Source: Toxotes chatareus
Taxonomy: Eukaryota > Chordata > Actinopteri > Toxotidae
DNA: 64,000 nt
NCBI GenBank assembly: GCA_016801885.1
Contig: CM028885.1
Span: 2,354,955-2,418,954, forward strand
Direction of reading: 5' to 3'
In this document: piece by piece, positions 33,920 through 46,400 of the stretch
Layout of the letters: every line of letters starts with the position of its first letter
Position numbering within the stretch: position 1 is the first letter of the stretch
The notes under the pieces: generated by a model
Database searches by the model: none
What the model was told of the DNA's origin: nothing
What the model saw: the letters and a program-made list of their open reading frames with translations, nothing else
Program-made: the position numbers and the translations under genes

Positions 33920-36760
33920 CTGAAAATGCTTAATGCCCCCCCCCCCAGTCCTCCAGCCTGCCCTCCTCAGAGTCTGACTGAAGGTTTTGCCCTTGTATAC
34001 ACCCCCGTAAATCCTGGCTCTTTATACTCTTCATTTGTATTCTTCCCGGCAGAGTGAGGGTGTGAGTGGGCATGACATAAATGCTTTATTGTACAGTAAA
34101 GCCAGAAGCAGATGGCACAACGTCAAAGTGTTATAGCTGTTTTTTTATTTATTTATTTATCTATTTATTTTGTTTGTTTGTTTGTTTTTGTTGTTTTTGG
34201 GTTTTTTTTTATTTACCATATGCCAACTTTTCACCTAAACAAAGCTTTCAACTTTTTTTTTTTTCAAATTCCTGGCAGTCCCACTTCAAACTGCGCATGG
34301 AAACAGGTGGATGGAGGTCTACCTAATGACTACATATTTGTAGTGTGGCAGCCGTAAAGCAATATATCTATATTAGGTTTAGTATCTATTGTTTTGCTAG
34401 GTACTTATAAATTATTAATGATTAAATAAATCTGAAGTATTGAAGTTCCCTGTTTTTGAAGGACTCTCTTAATAGCTCATCCTCTAAGTTGAGCAAGCGC
34501 AATTTATGTTAAGTGCAGTGGGAAGACAATAATTCAGATGTCAAAGAAGGAAAACCTCTCTTCCTGCTCATGCTGTGAGGGGATTTCAGGGAGGATGTTG
34601 CTACTTAATGACTGAATGGAATTATGTATGAGGGCAGCATTGTGGCTTCTTCATCATTGCACACAATGCATGCGTGTCAGCATGCCTTGCTGTAGAAGCT
34701 GCCAGTGTTCAAAGATATTTTGAAGAGCTTGTGTAAATTTTGTTTTGGTGAGATGAGTCATTTGCAATATGAAAAACTAATTATAACTGTAATTCTGGGG
34801 TAAGTGTTGATTGCCGCATCACACTTTTCTCTCCTCCGCCCACGGCGAGGCCTACAACAAGCTGTCCTGTGGTATCAGACGACCCCAGGCTGTGGGCGGC
34901 AGTTTTGTGTGTGGATGTTTGCTTCTATTGGTAGCCCACATGTCTGGAGGGTCCTCATAAGTAGCCTCACCTCCATCAGAACCCCAGGGCCTGGTCTCCT
35001 TAGCTCCAGCAAACTGATGAGTGTTTGTTCAATCCACACTGATGTCGTTTGCATCCTCCTCCACTTCTCACAGAGAGGCCGCCTGCTGTGGCTCAACACA
35101 GCAGGCTCATGTTAATGGCTCTGCTCTGTGTGCGTGTGTGTGTGTGTGTGTAGGCCTACACATGGTAAATTACAGTATCTGCATCTGAGCGTGGTAGTGT
35201 GTCTTTAGCATGCGCATGTTAATTCATAGCAGTAACAACCGTATGATTATGTGTTTCAGTGTGTAAAATTTCAACATTTACATGTTAACTGTAAGTGTGT
35301 GTGTGTGTATATGTATGTGTGTATTTTTAGCACATTTCCTGTGTACGGTCACATCAGCACATCAGACAGAGGAAAATGAAATGAAAAGGAAGTCTGAGGC
35401 AGCAGAGTGGCAGAGCTCCACAGAGAGAGAGAAGTCCAGCATGGATTCGGCACAGATTCTCACCATATGCTGCTCCGGGCCTTGTCTGGTTACACTGCGG
35501 AGTCCATACACAGTCTCCTAGCACACCATGTCCCTGCTGCCTTTCCCAACACCACTGATGCATATGTTTGTTTGTGCAGGGGAATCTTTTTTTTTTTTGT
35601 TTTATGTGAATTGAAGCTCTTTTTATTTTCCCAAATGAGATGATTTTATATCTCTCAATCTTCAGTTTGTCTATAATCTAACAACATTTACTTTTTCTGC
35701 ATTGCTTTGCAAAGTCATGCACTGCACACACTCAGCCGCAGCCAGCCGGCAGAGTAAACACAAACCAAGCTTTTGGGACTGCTTTGGAGAGCTGTAATCA
35801 GGATGTAAATAGCTCTGCGATGAAGCAGTTTTTTTTTGTGAGATTTCAGGTGTTGTTTTTATTGAAGACAGTGTTGGGCCAAGTCACTGGAGACGGTTTG
35901 TGTGATTTTGATCTGATTATTCTAATGCCATGAGTTTTTATTTGTAGAAAACGGACACAATCCAACTGAAAACGGCTGCAGTCTATTAGTTGTTCACAGG
36001 CTGTAAAGATCCCACGAATTGGGCGACTCGGTTTCCTGGAAAACTTTGACTTCTTGGAAAACAGTGCCCCTCCACTGCCACATCACTATGAAGTCTAATC
36101 GCAGTTAGTTTAATCTTATCGCAGTTGTTGTCCCCTTTTTGTCTGTCCTGTCAAATCGCCACACATTTCCCTCCACAACTGAAAGCCCACTGGTTTACAC
36201 CGTGGTCTCTGTCTGTAGATGTACAGACAGGAGCTGCTGATAGCTAATTCAGCACCCTTTAAATGTAAATACAGTGTCAGACTGTGAAAACCCCTGATCT
36301 AACCAAATTATAATCTCCTGTAATCTCCTGTTCTCACACATGAATCATTGCTCTATTAAAGACATATTAAGGGATACAGTATTTTCTTTGGTTCAGATTT
36401 AAGCCTATCAGCTCATCTCCATCCAGGCTGCCTGGAAAAACAAACATCAGCCATCCACTCATGCATACGGCAAATCTAACTCAATATTTTTAAAGTCTAC
36501 GAGAGGAATGAATATAATGTACTGTGTGAACAAAGTACTCGACAAGTGAGCAAATATTTGTACAGGAATGGTGATGGTTCATGTGGTAGATCAGGTACTA
36601 CACAGCTCTGCACAGAAATCCTGGGGCTGTAGGCGAGGCCCTGCAGTCTTTAATGGAAAAAATAACGTAGGAGAAACTGCTCTCCCAATCTCTCCTCACC
36701 TTTCATGGGAAAAAGGCTTCTTCTGCCAACAGCGTACTGTAGTATTCATCATCCAGACTG
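33920..36760. other. Non-coding DNA without recognised genes
   Basis: It includes a C run at about 33937-33947, T-rich low-complexity sequence at 34139-34210 and 34250-34265, and short GT repeats near 35130-35152 and 35295-35308. The overlapping ORFs at 34804-35115 and 35282-35643 on both strands have no recognisable domains. Confidence 0.5.
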
Positions 36761-36763
36761 ACT

Positions 36764-37234
36764 ATGCCAAATACTGAAGGACTGAAGGAAGGTGAAGGTT
36801 CTTTATTTCCATTTGATCTCTCTCAAGTTGGATCTCCACCACAGAAGCTCTTTGATATCCTCCAAGAGGATGTCTCAGAGGAAGCCTTTTATGATAAGCC
36901 AAGCTGGGTCGACCCTGAGAGCGATGCATGTAACTCGCCGCTAAGACAGCCAGCATGCTCATTTTCACGCCTCTTTTTCCAACTAGGCTGGGGTTTCCTT
37001 TTGTCTCTCTGCATTCGAATCCGTTTGCCGGAGAGACCAGCAAGTACACTTTGTTCTCCATGTAAAATATGGCAGTGTCTTAGGAAATATTCCTGCAGTT
37101 TTGGCCAAGAAATCCCAAGGCTTTTCGAAAGTTTTCAGCTAGGCACGCCGAGGCATTTGCGGGAACTTATATGCAGCGTGATCTGTATGGGAAGTCTTAT
37201 TTTCAGAGATTTCACATGGAAGGTTCCTCGTTAA
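36764..37234 (+). other. Longest unassigned ORF outside transposons (156 codons)
   Basis: The ATG-started frame encodes a 156-residue product, MPNTEGLKEGEGSLFPFDLS..., with an acidic N-terminal half, several cysteines in the C-terminal half (positions about 110-140) and a hydrophobic stretch near residue 70. I recognise no domain. The opposite strand is also open (36762-37061, 99 codons), so openness may simply reflect the higher GC here. There is no visible promoter, splice or poly(A) context. It could be a lineage-specific exon, a transposon scrap or a conserved non-coding element. Confidence 0.2.
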
Positions 37235-37239
37235 GTGTG

Positions 37240-40200
37240 GGGAGGAAAGGGTGAGTGTGATTTTAGTGGAAGTGGAAAACAAGTTTTAACAGGTGTCATG
37301 AAATTAAACTATATCTGTTTTGTCGAAAAAAAAAAAAAAATTCAGAAAAAAAAAAAAACACATCACAATCAACCAAATATAAAATCTTGGCTGTAACTTC
37401 AGTCAAAGCCCAGCAAGTACAAAATAATTCCAGTTCCTTTAAACTTAACTTTGACTACTGCAACAATACTAGTTGCAATGCTTCATGACGGGCAGCCCTG
37501 AAGTTCTCACCATAGTGTGTCACAGACATGTCTGGTTTTTGTGTTTTTGATGCCTGTACTGGTCCAAAAAGGAGTGTTTCTTTTGTGTTGTGTGTGTTAA
37601 GTGGCTGGGCTTCAAACCGGTGGACTACTAGTGGACTCTGTGCAGTGTTGGCTACCTCTCCGACAACAATGACTCTGCAGTATGATCAATTAGATGAGAA
37701 AAAAACAGGCCCATTTGCAATATTTGCACATTTATTTAGGAATCAGCTGACCACAGAGTGAGCTTATTTTTATTTTTAAGATAAGCACTATAGGCCTAAG
37801 TGTACATATCATGTATATATCATCTTTGTAGTCATTGTCTATTTTTTTATGTTATGCATGTAGTAACTTATAAAGGGTTACCTGGATACCAGTTTCGACA
37901 ATCATTTAAATCACAGAAATTCACAGAAAGACTGTCAGTTGTTTTCATTTAAACCTTCGACCACTTCAGGACCAAGCTTTAAAACAGCTTTAAATCAGCT
38001 GAGTTCCTCGAAAATGGCTGCATACTTCTCAAAATCTACACTGCACTGAATTTGCAGCCAGTGTCTGTCTGGGCACCTGTCTTGTTTAGATAAGACTGAA
38101 CTCAGAGATTTCAAAGAGGGGATGTTCAATTCAATGGAGTGTGAAATACACAATGTCAGAATCTATCTGGTGGTTTCTGGTCTACAGAGGAAGAAAGAGG
38201 GGGAGAGGGGCGACACACAGGCCAAACAACACAAATGATGTTTGAGCAGGCAGAGGCAGTGCCACAGGAGGGGGACCAGTGCCAGCATGTGGCCTTGATC
38301 TATGCCACTGCCACCATATGGCAGAGCGATGTGCAAATGTTTGCCTGTTTGTTGCCCCGGGAGCCACTAAATTAGCTACATGTCAGACATCTGACACATT
38401 TCAAACGTATCAAGTACACTCATGTTGTGCTACCCCACCTTTATTCTTTGAACGTGTTTTCACCAAAGGGACAGTAAATGGAGATTTCACATAGTTTTCT
38501 GTCACTGTTATAGGTCAGAGTTTCCACACTTGATGTTCTTAACCACTGTGCTTAGTAAATACATTTTCTTTTTCTGTTTTTGATGTGCAAACTGTGGCAG
38601 TAGTGCTACATGAAGCAGCAGACTGAGCAGGCTTCCACAGGTTAGTGGATTAGGGTTAGGGTTAGAACAGATCTGTAAGAACAGATCCATCACAGGTCTT
38701 GGATTTTCATAATTCTATTGTAGGTGTCTTAAGTCGTTTCCTCTCTAATTTAGTCTTATTTTAATTTGGCTTATTTGCTCATTTATTTCAGTTCTGGTCA
38801 ATCAATACTTTTTTAGATCTTATGACTGGAATGAATCCTATGCATCTTTCCCAACACAGGAACCATTTTGAATTGTATAATGTGAACATGAAGACATGAA
38901 GCTTCTCCAGCTTTTACTCGTTGTTTTACTTTACAGTTTGCATCATTGTGCTTTTCCTTGTATGTATTTGATCATTGCTGCAAAATCAGGCAGTGAGAAC
39001 TGGAGTGATTGGTTCATTGGTGATTGGTATGGTAGGAGAGCTAACCGCTAACCGGCCAACTCAAGCCTCAGCTTCCTTTACTTCTAATTCCCTGTTTCTT
39101 CATTCCTTTGAAGGACAAACATCACAAATTCATGTCTCAGAGCTGAAGTGTGCTTTTACCTCTCTGAGCCATCTGCTGACTCCATAAGAGTAAATAGGTT
39201 TTGGTATTTCACTGTTATACAGCACAAAATAACACCATTTTCGAAAGGAGAAGGAGTCTTATGGTGTCCGTGAATTACACATTCATGGACACTGTCAGGC
39301 TGCCACAAACAGACGTGTATTATTTTTGTGTTGCTGTCTCTGTGGTTGACACTTCTTACAGGAATGTTTCTCTGGGAGTGCCTTTTTAAAAACATTGGTA
39401 TGACTGCAGCAGTGCTCTCTTTCTCTGCCAGTTCAGCTTTCCAGACTTCATGCAAAGACATGAAACACTGTGCGTGTTATGTGGGGTTTTGTATGAATGT
39501 GTTGGCGGTAGTGTGTGTGTGTGTGTGCGTGTGTGTGTGTGTGTGTTGCAGTTGGGGGGGGGCAATCATCTAGACACAATAGGAGCCAACAGATGTCTCT
39601 CTATCTCTTTCTCCCTCTCTTCCTTTTCATTTGTCTCTGCAGTACGTAGGTGGAGCTCACCAGCAGAGACAGACAGAGGCTGAATAAAACAAGAAAATGA
39701 GAGCAGTGTGGCTCAGCCATTTTGCCATCACGTTGATTTATTCTCTTTTTTTAAGGCCATGGAGATTTTCTTTTCCTTGTTGTTGTTTCTCGAGCACCAG
39801 CAACAACACAGCAGTTTTATTCCATTTTTGTCCTGCTTCTTGTCTTCTCTAACGATGGCCCTTCAGAGATTCCTGGCCTGCGTGTGCTCTGTGCTTCTGC
39901 TTCTTTCATGAAACAATGCAGATCGTCTTGGCACACTTGTGCAGCACAATACGAAGTCGACTGAAAAGAGGTGCAGGACCATTTGTTTGGAGTACAGCCT
40001 TGAGAAAACAAAGTGTGAACACCTGTGGTTGAGAAGAATTGTTTGTGCCTTTACTGAATTGCCAATAGCGTAATAATGCTCCATATCTTACAGAGGAAGT
40101 GAAAGAAAGCTTTTCATCTGCGTACAAGAGCACAGGCAGATAAATGGTGCTATCATGTCGGCTCCAAAGTTCTCAGTACAACACCACTCGTTCGCATGTC

Positions 40201-41590
40201 TCGTCAGATCCGGCTCTGTCTGTTCTAATGTAACAATTATAACTGAACTAATATTGTATGACCGTTGCTAATGCAGCTCAGTGCCACCACAGGAACAGTG
40301 GAGTGTGCTAACAGTAAAGTATGAACTCAGTGTGGCCAATAAATTATTTAGACTTGTTTCGCACATTAGTCAGTGTTGATGTTTTTATTATTTGACTATG
40401 ATCACCATCTCTCCCTAACATTAAACAAGAAGATGTACCTTTACTATTCTGTCACCAAGTGTTCTGTTTATATTGTGAAAACAAACAAGTACACATAAAA
40501 GTGACACGTAAGTGATGATGCCTCACATATCACATGTGACAAATATCTCAAAACATAGACATTAAAGTTCATTCTTGAGCTTGGAAATTCTTCCAAACCA
40601 GATAGTAATAATCAAAATAATTTATTGTTCTTTACAGATATGAATGAGTGTTTTCAAACATGCAGAGGAGAACTGTGAAGGTTAAATTAATTTGCCCGTA
40701 ACTTAATTGTTTGCATGACTAAAACCATCATACATCATCATACATCAGCCATGACTCAGACCATGACATATTTGGAGCGATGTATATGAATTTTTTAGAG
40801 CTTCAGGTGGTTCATGGAGATGAGCGCTTGCTCCCTCTCCACGCTCAGCAGTGATGTAAAGCAGTTTTTTTTTTTTTTTACTTCACGTTCAGCCAAATAC
40901 AACAAAGATGCTTGACGTCAGGAGGTTGCCATTGTGTTTACTAGTGTGCATGTGTGGAACGTGTCCATGTATGCATACCCCTGACTGTAGTATGTACAGC
41001 GCATCAGCTGTCGCTACATTTACAGGTACTTTATAAAAAATGTGATCAAACTGTTAAACCTGGCACGTCTTCGCCTGAATTCCTGCTGTCTGCAGCAGAG
41101 TTGTGTCCGTCTCCAGCACTGATCGCCCTCTCTGACTTTCCATCCGTTCACCGTGTCTCTGTCTCTCTCTGAACAGAGGGTTAGAAACAAACACAGCATT
41201 ACTCCTCCTCCTCCACTGCTAACGTCTGGACCAGAGCCAGTCTATCCTTCCAACCCCCTCATCCTCCTCCCCCCTCTCTCTTTCCTCCTCTCATCACAGG
41301 CTCCTTGCCTGGAGGCTGGAAGCGCTCCAAGAAGTGGTGGGGAGGGAGGGAGGGCGGGGTGGTCGCTTGTGACAGAGAAACGCAGAAGCTCTGAGCATTG
41401 CTGGGCAGAGTGAATGACCCTCAGCCGCCCCAAAGCCAGAGGGACTGTTGGCTCACTGATGGCTCCGTTCATGACGTCCAGACACAGATGCTACAAAAGT
41501 TTGTAGGGAGAAGACACGGCTTCCAGGACGGCCCCCAGCAAACCCCAAGGGGGGTGACAGGAAATGTGTAGGCCATCTCTTTATGCACTG
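37240..41590. other. Non-coding DNA without recognised genes
   Basis: Two A runs lie at 37326-37340 and 37347-37358, a short (TTAGGG)-type stretch at 38650-38665 and a GT microsatellite at 39511-39546. A GC-rich stretch at 41100-41560 has pyrimidine-rich and (GGGA)n-like low complexity. ORFs such as 41153-41413 arise from this bias and have no domains. Confidence 0.5.
39511..39546. repeat. (GT)n microsatellite with one interruption
   Basis: GT repeat interrupted by GC near its middle. Confidence 0.9.
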
Positions 41591-41591
41591 T

Positions 41592-41612
41592 AAAAAAAAA
41601 AAAAAAAAAAAA
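41592..41612. repeat. Poly(A) run, 21 bp
   Basis: This is the last long homopolymer before tract 2. It lies about 240 bp from the tract's left edge. Confidence 0.9.
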
Positions 41613-43374
41613 GGCAAGTGACTTACAGTAACCTTTCTTCTGGATATTAAGCTACGAATCTTACTGCACTGGCAGATCATATTTTTACAGTTTAGTAGAA
41701 TTGACTTAGTGTATGTAAATTTAGCTTCTTTTGAGAAATATTTCTGAAACAAAGAAATGAATCTCCAAACAATAACTGTTGACTATGTGTAAGTGGCCCA
41801 AGAAGAAACACATCCAGAACACACTGATGGTTGCCTCAGAGAATTGAACCCTGCGTACAGTATTCATGTTTAAGAGTCTTTACAACCCATAGAAAATTTA
41901 GCTAACATATCGTATAATCAGAATCCCCAATCAGTGGGGCAATTAATCATTCAGGGCAAGTCTCTTCATGGACTGTATAACAGGGTCCACAACACTGACA
42001 CTTACACTGGGGAAACTAGAGAATGTTTTCCAAGACTGAAATTGCAATATCTATTAAGTCGTATATAAAATTCACAAGAAATAATTAAAAATACCTAATT
42101 TATGGATACTGTTAAAGTCATGTATAAGTGCCTTTCAATCTGCTGAATTTACTTCACGAATCTAAGATGAAGCTTTTGCAATTGTTTATGCAGATGAAAA
42201 ATACTATGTAAAGGATTCCACTGTGATCATGGTTCTTACTGTTATAGAATCAGGAGTTTAACATGTGTCCATTTAGACTGAGTTGGAATACTAGATGATT
42301 GATACTTTATACATAATTTTATCAAGTTTGATTAAGTGCTAAGGTTAAGTGTTAATGCTGTCATAAGATATTAGTATTAGCAATGCTTCTACTGGAATAT
42401 CATACAGATCAAATTAGTAAATGTTATTGAGTGTTACGCGGTGCACCTAGTTTAACGATGTTAGTAGATCTAGTAGTGTCTATGACGATTACGCACAGTC
42501 ACAACTCAGCATGTTTCGCATGTATCTTGGAAGAAAGTTCTATACGTATCTCGTTGTAAATACGTGGAGTACGATTAGTTCCTTATTTGATATCTACAAG
42601 CTGCTCTAGAAAGGCTCACTGACATGTGTCCTTCTGTACTAAGCGTCCTGGATTCGAACACATAGTAGCATATCCCTGACATACTCATCACAAGGCTTAG
42701 TCTATGATGTGCTTCAGTTGCAACACTATAGCTCAGCTTCATAGCTCACTGCGTGGATTCACTCATGCAGTAGAATTGACTCATGTAGAATACGTGCCAG
42801 CATAAGCCACTAGTATCGTGGTACAAGTGATAATGAGATCATTTCAATCTCAGCTCTCATGATGTCACTAATAGATGCTGTAATGGAACTAGGTACTCGA
42901 ACATCAGTGAAATACAATGACAGGATTTGACATACGTGAATGCTCGACTAAGCAGACATAGGCTTCAAAGAGCTAGTTGATTACTCAGAGTTCAATTTTC
43001 TTATGGTCACAATCAATTGACTAATCTCTCAAGTCTGATATGATGCATGCTTATCAACATGGATTTATGACTAAAGCAGAGTGTAACTGTCAAATTCATG
43101 GAGTCATGTATTACTTAGTTTTTGAGGCAGTTGAGGTTGAGTGTCGTTGAAATAGAGTTGCATTCTCGTAGCAACATACGTCTTTATCATAGGACTAGAC
43201 AGATGCTGCAAAGCCATGATTTCAGTGATGGACTTGCATGCTGTACTATTAGATGGCTGAAGTTGTCTAAACCAGTTCATTAAGTGCATGTCAGGTAATG
43301 CTGTTACATGTCTACATGCAGTGGCAAGTGAACCTCAAGCATAATGTCAATGATTACTCTGTGAGCTTTGGTTT

Positions 43375-43390
43375 ATAGTGTTAACACTAT
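43375..43390. repeat. 16-bp perfect palindrome in tract 2
   Basis: ATAGTGTTAACACTAT equals its own reverse complement. Confidence 0.85.
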
Positions 43391-43463
43391 TATTGGATAC
43401 TGCTTCATGGCAGATGAGCGTTCTAATGTGTGAACAGAGGTAACTATAGCTCATGCAATATTG

Positions 43464-43481
43464 AAATGCATACATGCATTT
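43464..43481. repeat. 8-bp hairpin with 2-nt loop in tract 2
   Basis: AAATGCAT pairs with ATGCATTT around AC. It is built from repeated ATGCAT words that are common across both tracts. Confidence 0.8.
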
Positions 43482-46400
43482 ATAATAGAGGTAAAGATAT
43501 TTAAATGTGAAGAAAATAAGCAATGCTGAGTAATTTAATTCAATGTTGATGTAGTCTAGTTACATCTGTAGTACTTTCAATGTTTTATGTACTCAGAAAT
43601 CATGTTTAGCACTGTAGCATACAAATCTGCATTATAACAATCCAGATGCTATATTGCTATTTAAATGGCTAATTACTGGTAAGAGTTATAACTGGTCAGG
43701 AAGTTACTGTGCAAATATCAAGTTTCTCGAATTAGTCATTAGTCATCTCTTAGTGCAAGAATCAAATTATAAACAGGAATCTCAAGCAGTAATCATGAAT
43801 ATCAAGGAAATGCTTAACATTGAACTGTTATCATATGTTATGAATTCATTTATTATTCTGTACAGTACATCATATCTATCTCAATTAGACATGTAATGAC
43901 ATTAAACATTATTACACTATTGAGTATGCTAGAATGATGTTATCTGGTTATGATTACTTCTGAACAATTTACTTGATGATTTCTATTTAAATATTGTAGA
44001 TTAATGGTTACAGATTCTAACTTCTGATGATTTATGCTAATGACATCATGCGAGATGTATGTAATAAGGCTAACATTGATGTGGATCAATATGTAATTAA
44101 GCTACATCAATTGTTTCATCTAAAGTGACAGTAAATATCAGTCATATTAGATTTAGAAGTTGAAGTAATATGCAAGGGTCTACAATTAATCCATAGTTTC
44201 ACACGTTCTATTCTGAATAATCCTGTAGTGAGAATCGATGAAAACATTCAAGTATACTAATGAGACTTAGCTGTTCATGAAGTTGAAAAGTACAGCGATA
44301 TTAAGCATTGTCATGCTAGTAAAGTAACATGAGTCATTAGCAATTGAGGCCACATACACATGTTATCACGTACGACTAGATTGTCCACATTTTGGCATCG
44401 TTAGCGTCTATTAAATGTAACTGTCAGATATTTATGGTTATCAGTCACAATATTCACACATCATGATTGAAGTCGACATGATCATTCTGTATATATACCT
44501 AGCAATTCTGTAAACTAATAGTATTCCATAGTAAGCATAGTCTTTAAGTATTATTTGCAGGATTCCGGTTAATTAATCTTTAAAAGACATGTTCATGATT
44601 AACGACTAGATGCAACACTCACAACTCAGTTAACATAGCATATGTGTACAGCACTATGGTATTTGCCATTACTTGCATCATAAGAGTCAGAGATGTTTCG
44701 TTTAGCTTATTCCATTAAATTACGTACTGACATCATCAGATCTGCAGTTCACATGAATAGAGACTAGGATTCGGACCACATGGCCTAGCATGATCCTAGA
44801 TTTATCGCAAGACTTCCATGACTTGGTTATCATTGTAGACAATAGCATGCATCATCATACCATCAATATGATCGAGTAGTCAAAAGCATGAGTAATATCA
44901 CATGGAATAGTGAGCGTATCATATGCATGTAGCTCTATAGGCTATAAACTATCTGAAGCATCAACATAAGATGCAATGTTACTCTGGGGATGTAAAGCAT
45001 GGTATTAAGTATGCAAGTTATAGATCCTTAAATTGCTAAAACATTGAAGACTAGGTAAATACTTAGTCAGTTCCAGCTCATGAACATTGAGTAGTGAATC
45101 TGTTCAGTCCGTACGAACATCAGTCTACTACATGACAAAGATATTAAGTTGTAGCAAACTCTGAATTTGGAATTAAGTCTATGTAGATATTATAGGCATA
45201 TACTCTTGCATTACCTTAGAAATAATGTCTACAGGGACAAGTGCTGTCTAACTATCATAAATTCTTCAAAATTAACTCAAGTGATTCTGCAGCTGTAGAG
45301 CTGATTATTGAAGCTCGTTCAATGACTAATGCAAACTGCTGACATAGCTTAAAGGTCAATGATGTGTGTCTTATGTTAGATTTGGAGAGTTAATGACGAG
45401 ATGCGCTGTCTTTCCCAGTTACTAGTGAACATATGCTTGCATCAGTCTCAACTAGTCATAATACGTTCAACATCGAAGCTTAGAATTGGAAATGATCTAA
45501 AAGCTAGTTGTTTCAGGTGTAGAAAGTCTATTGTGAACTTGACTACAGTTCCTGAGACTCATTACCAGACATTTGTAATACCTGTTGAACAGTGCGTGTG
45601 AGCAACATATGAAATGGCAAATGATAATGCCATACAGTCAGCTAATGCATAGTGACTAGATGTACGTTGATAAGCATCTCATTGCAGACAACTACAAGGA
45701 GCCAGTTCTGCTAACGCAGTTCACATATGAATCATGGTCCTAATATAGTAGCTAGATAGTGCAGGAAGACATGTTAATGTTGACATGTAAATAGTGCAAT
45801 ATTCCTGTAATATAGTTTTGCAACATAATATTTAGAAAGAATCTTCCTTTTTCTGAGTCATCTAATTAGATAAGTTATTATAGGTCAAAGTCACTACATG
45901 CTATCTCAGTTGTCTAGCAAGTGATGGTCATCTACAATACAAGCTTTCAAATGTAATGTTACAATGCTTATCAATGTTATGTTTAACAATTATCTCACAA
46001 CTTGTTGTTGTATCAAGTGAATTTGTTGAAGCATATAGATAGTGCTTCCAGTGATGAACTCATGGATTGCATGTTTGATGCATTTTTCATCGTAGACTCA
46101 GCTGTTATAGCTTTAAGCTAAGAGAATTCATGACTGAACATGTTTAGCCGTCTGTATGTCAATCAGCAATTAACGTTCTAGTTAGTAGTAAACACATTAT
46201 TAATTCATCTGTGATCTGTCATATTTAAATCTGATCAAATAAGCATGAGATGATGACAAGAGATCAATCAGGAATAGAGTCAGTAATTTCAACAATAGTT
46301 GATTGAATCACTAGCTTATCAGTTATAGTGAATTTCAGATGCAGTCATGCACATATTTTTACGATAGCTGATGATAACACATAGAATACATGGCAATCAA

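Noticed and set aside
38650..38665. Interstitial telomere repeat TTAGGGTTAGGGTTAG
   Set aside because: Fewer than three units; too short to indicate a fusion or telomere insertion.
39708..39911. 67-codon ORF with a hydrophobic, signal-peptide-like sequence
   Set aside because: Arises from T- and C-rich low-complexity DNA; no downstream coding region follows.
42400..43400. CRISPR-like or satellite-like repetition of short words (ATGCAT, TCATG, CTAG) in the tracts
   Set aside because: The words recur without regular spacing or a repeat unit; no array could be laid out.
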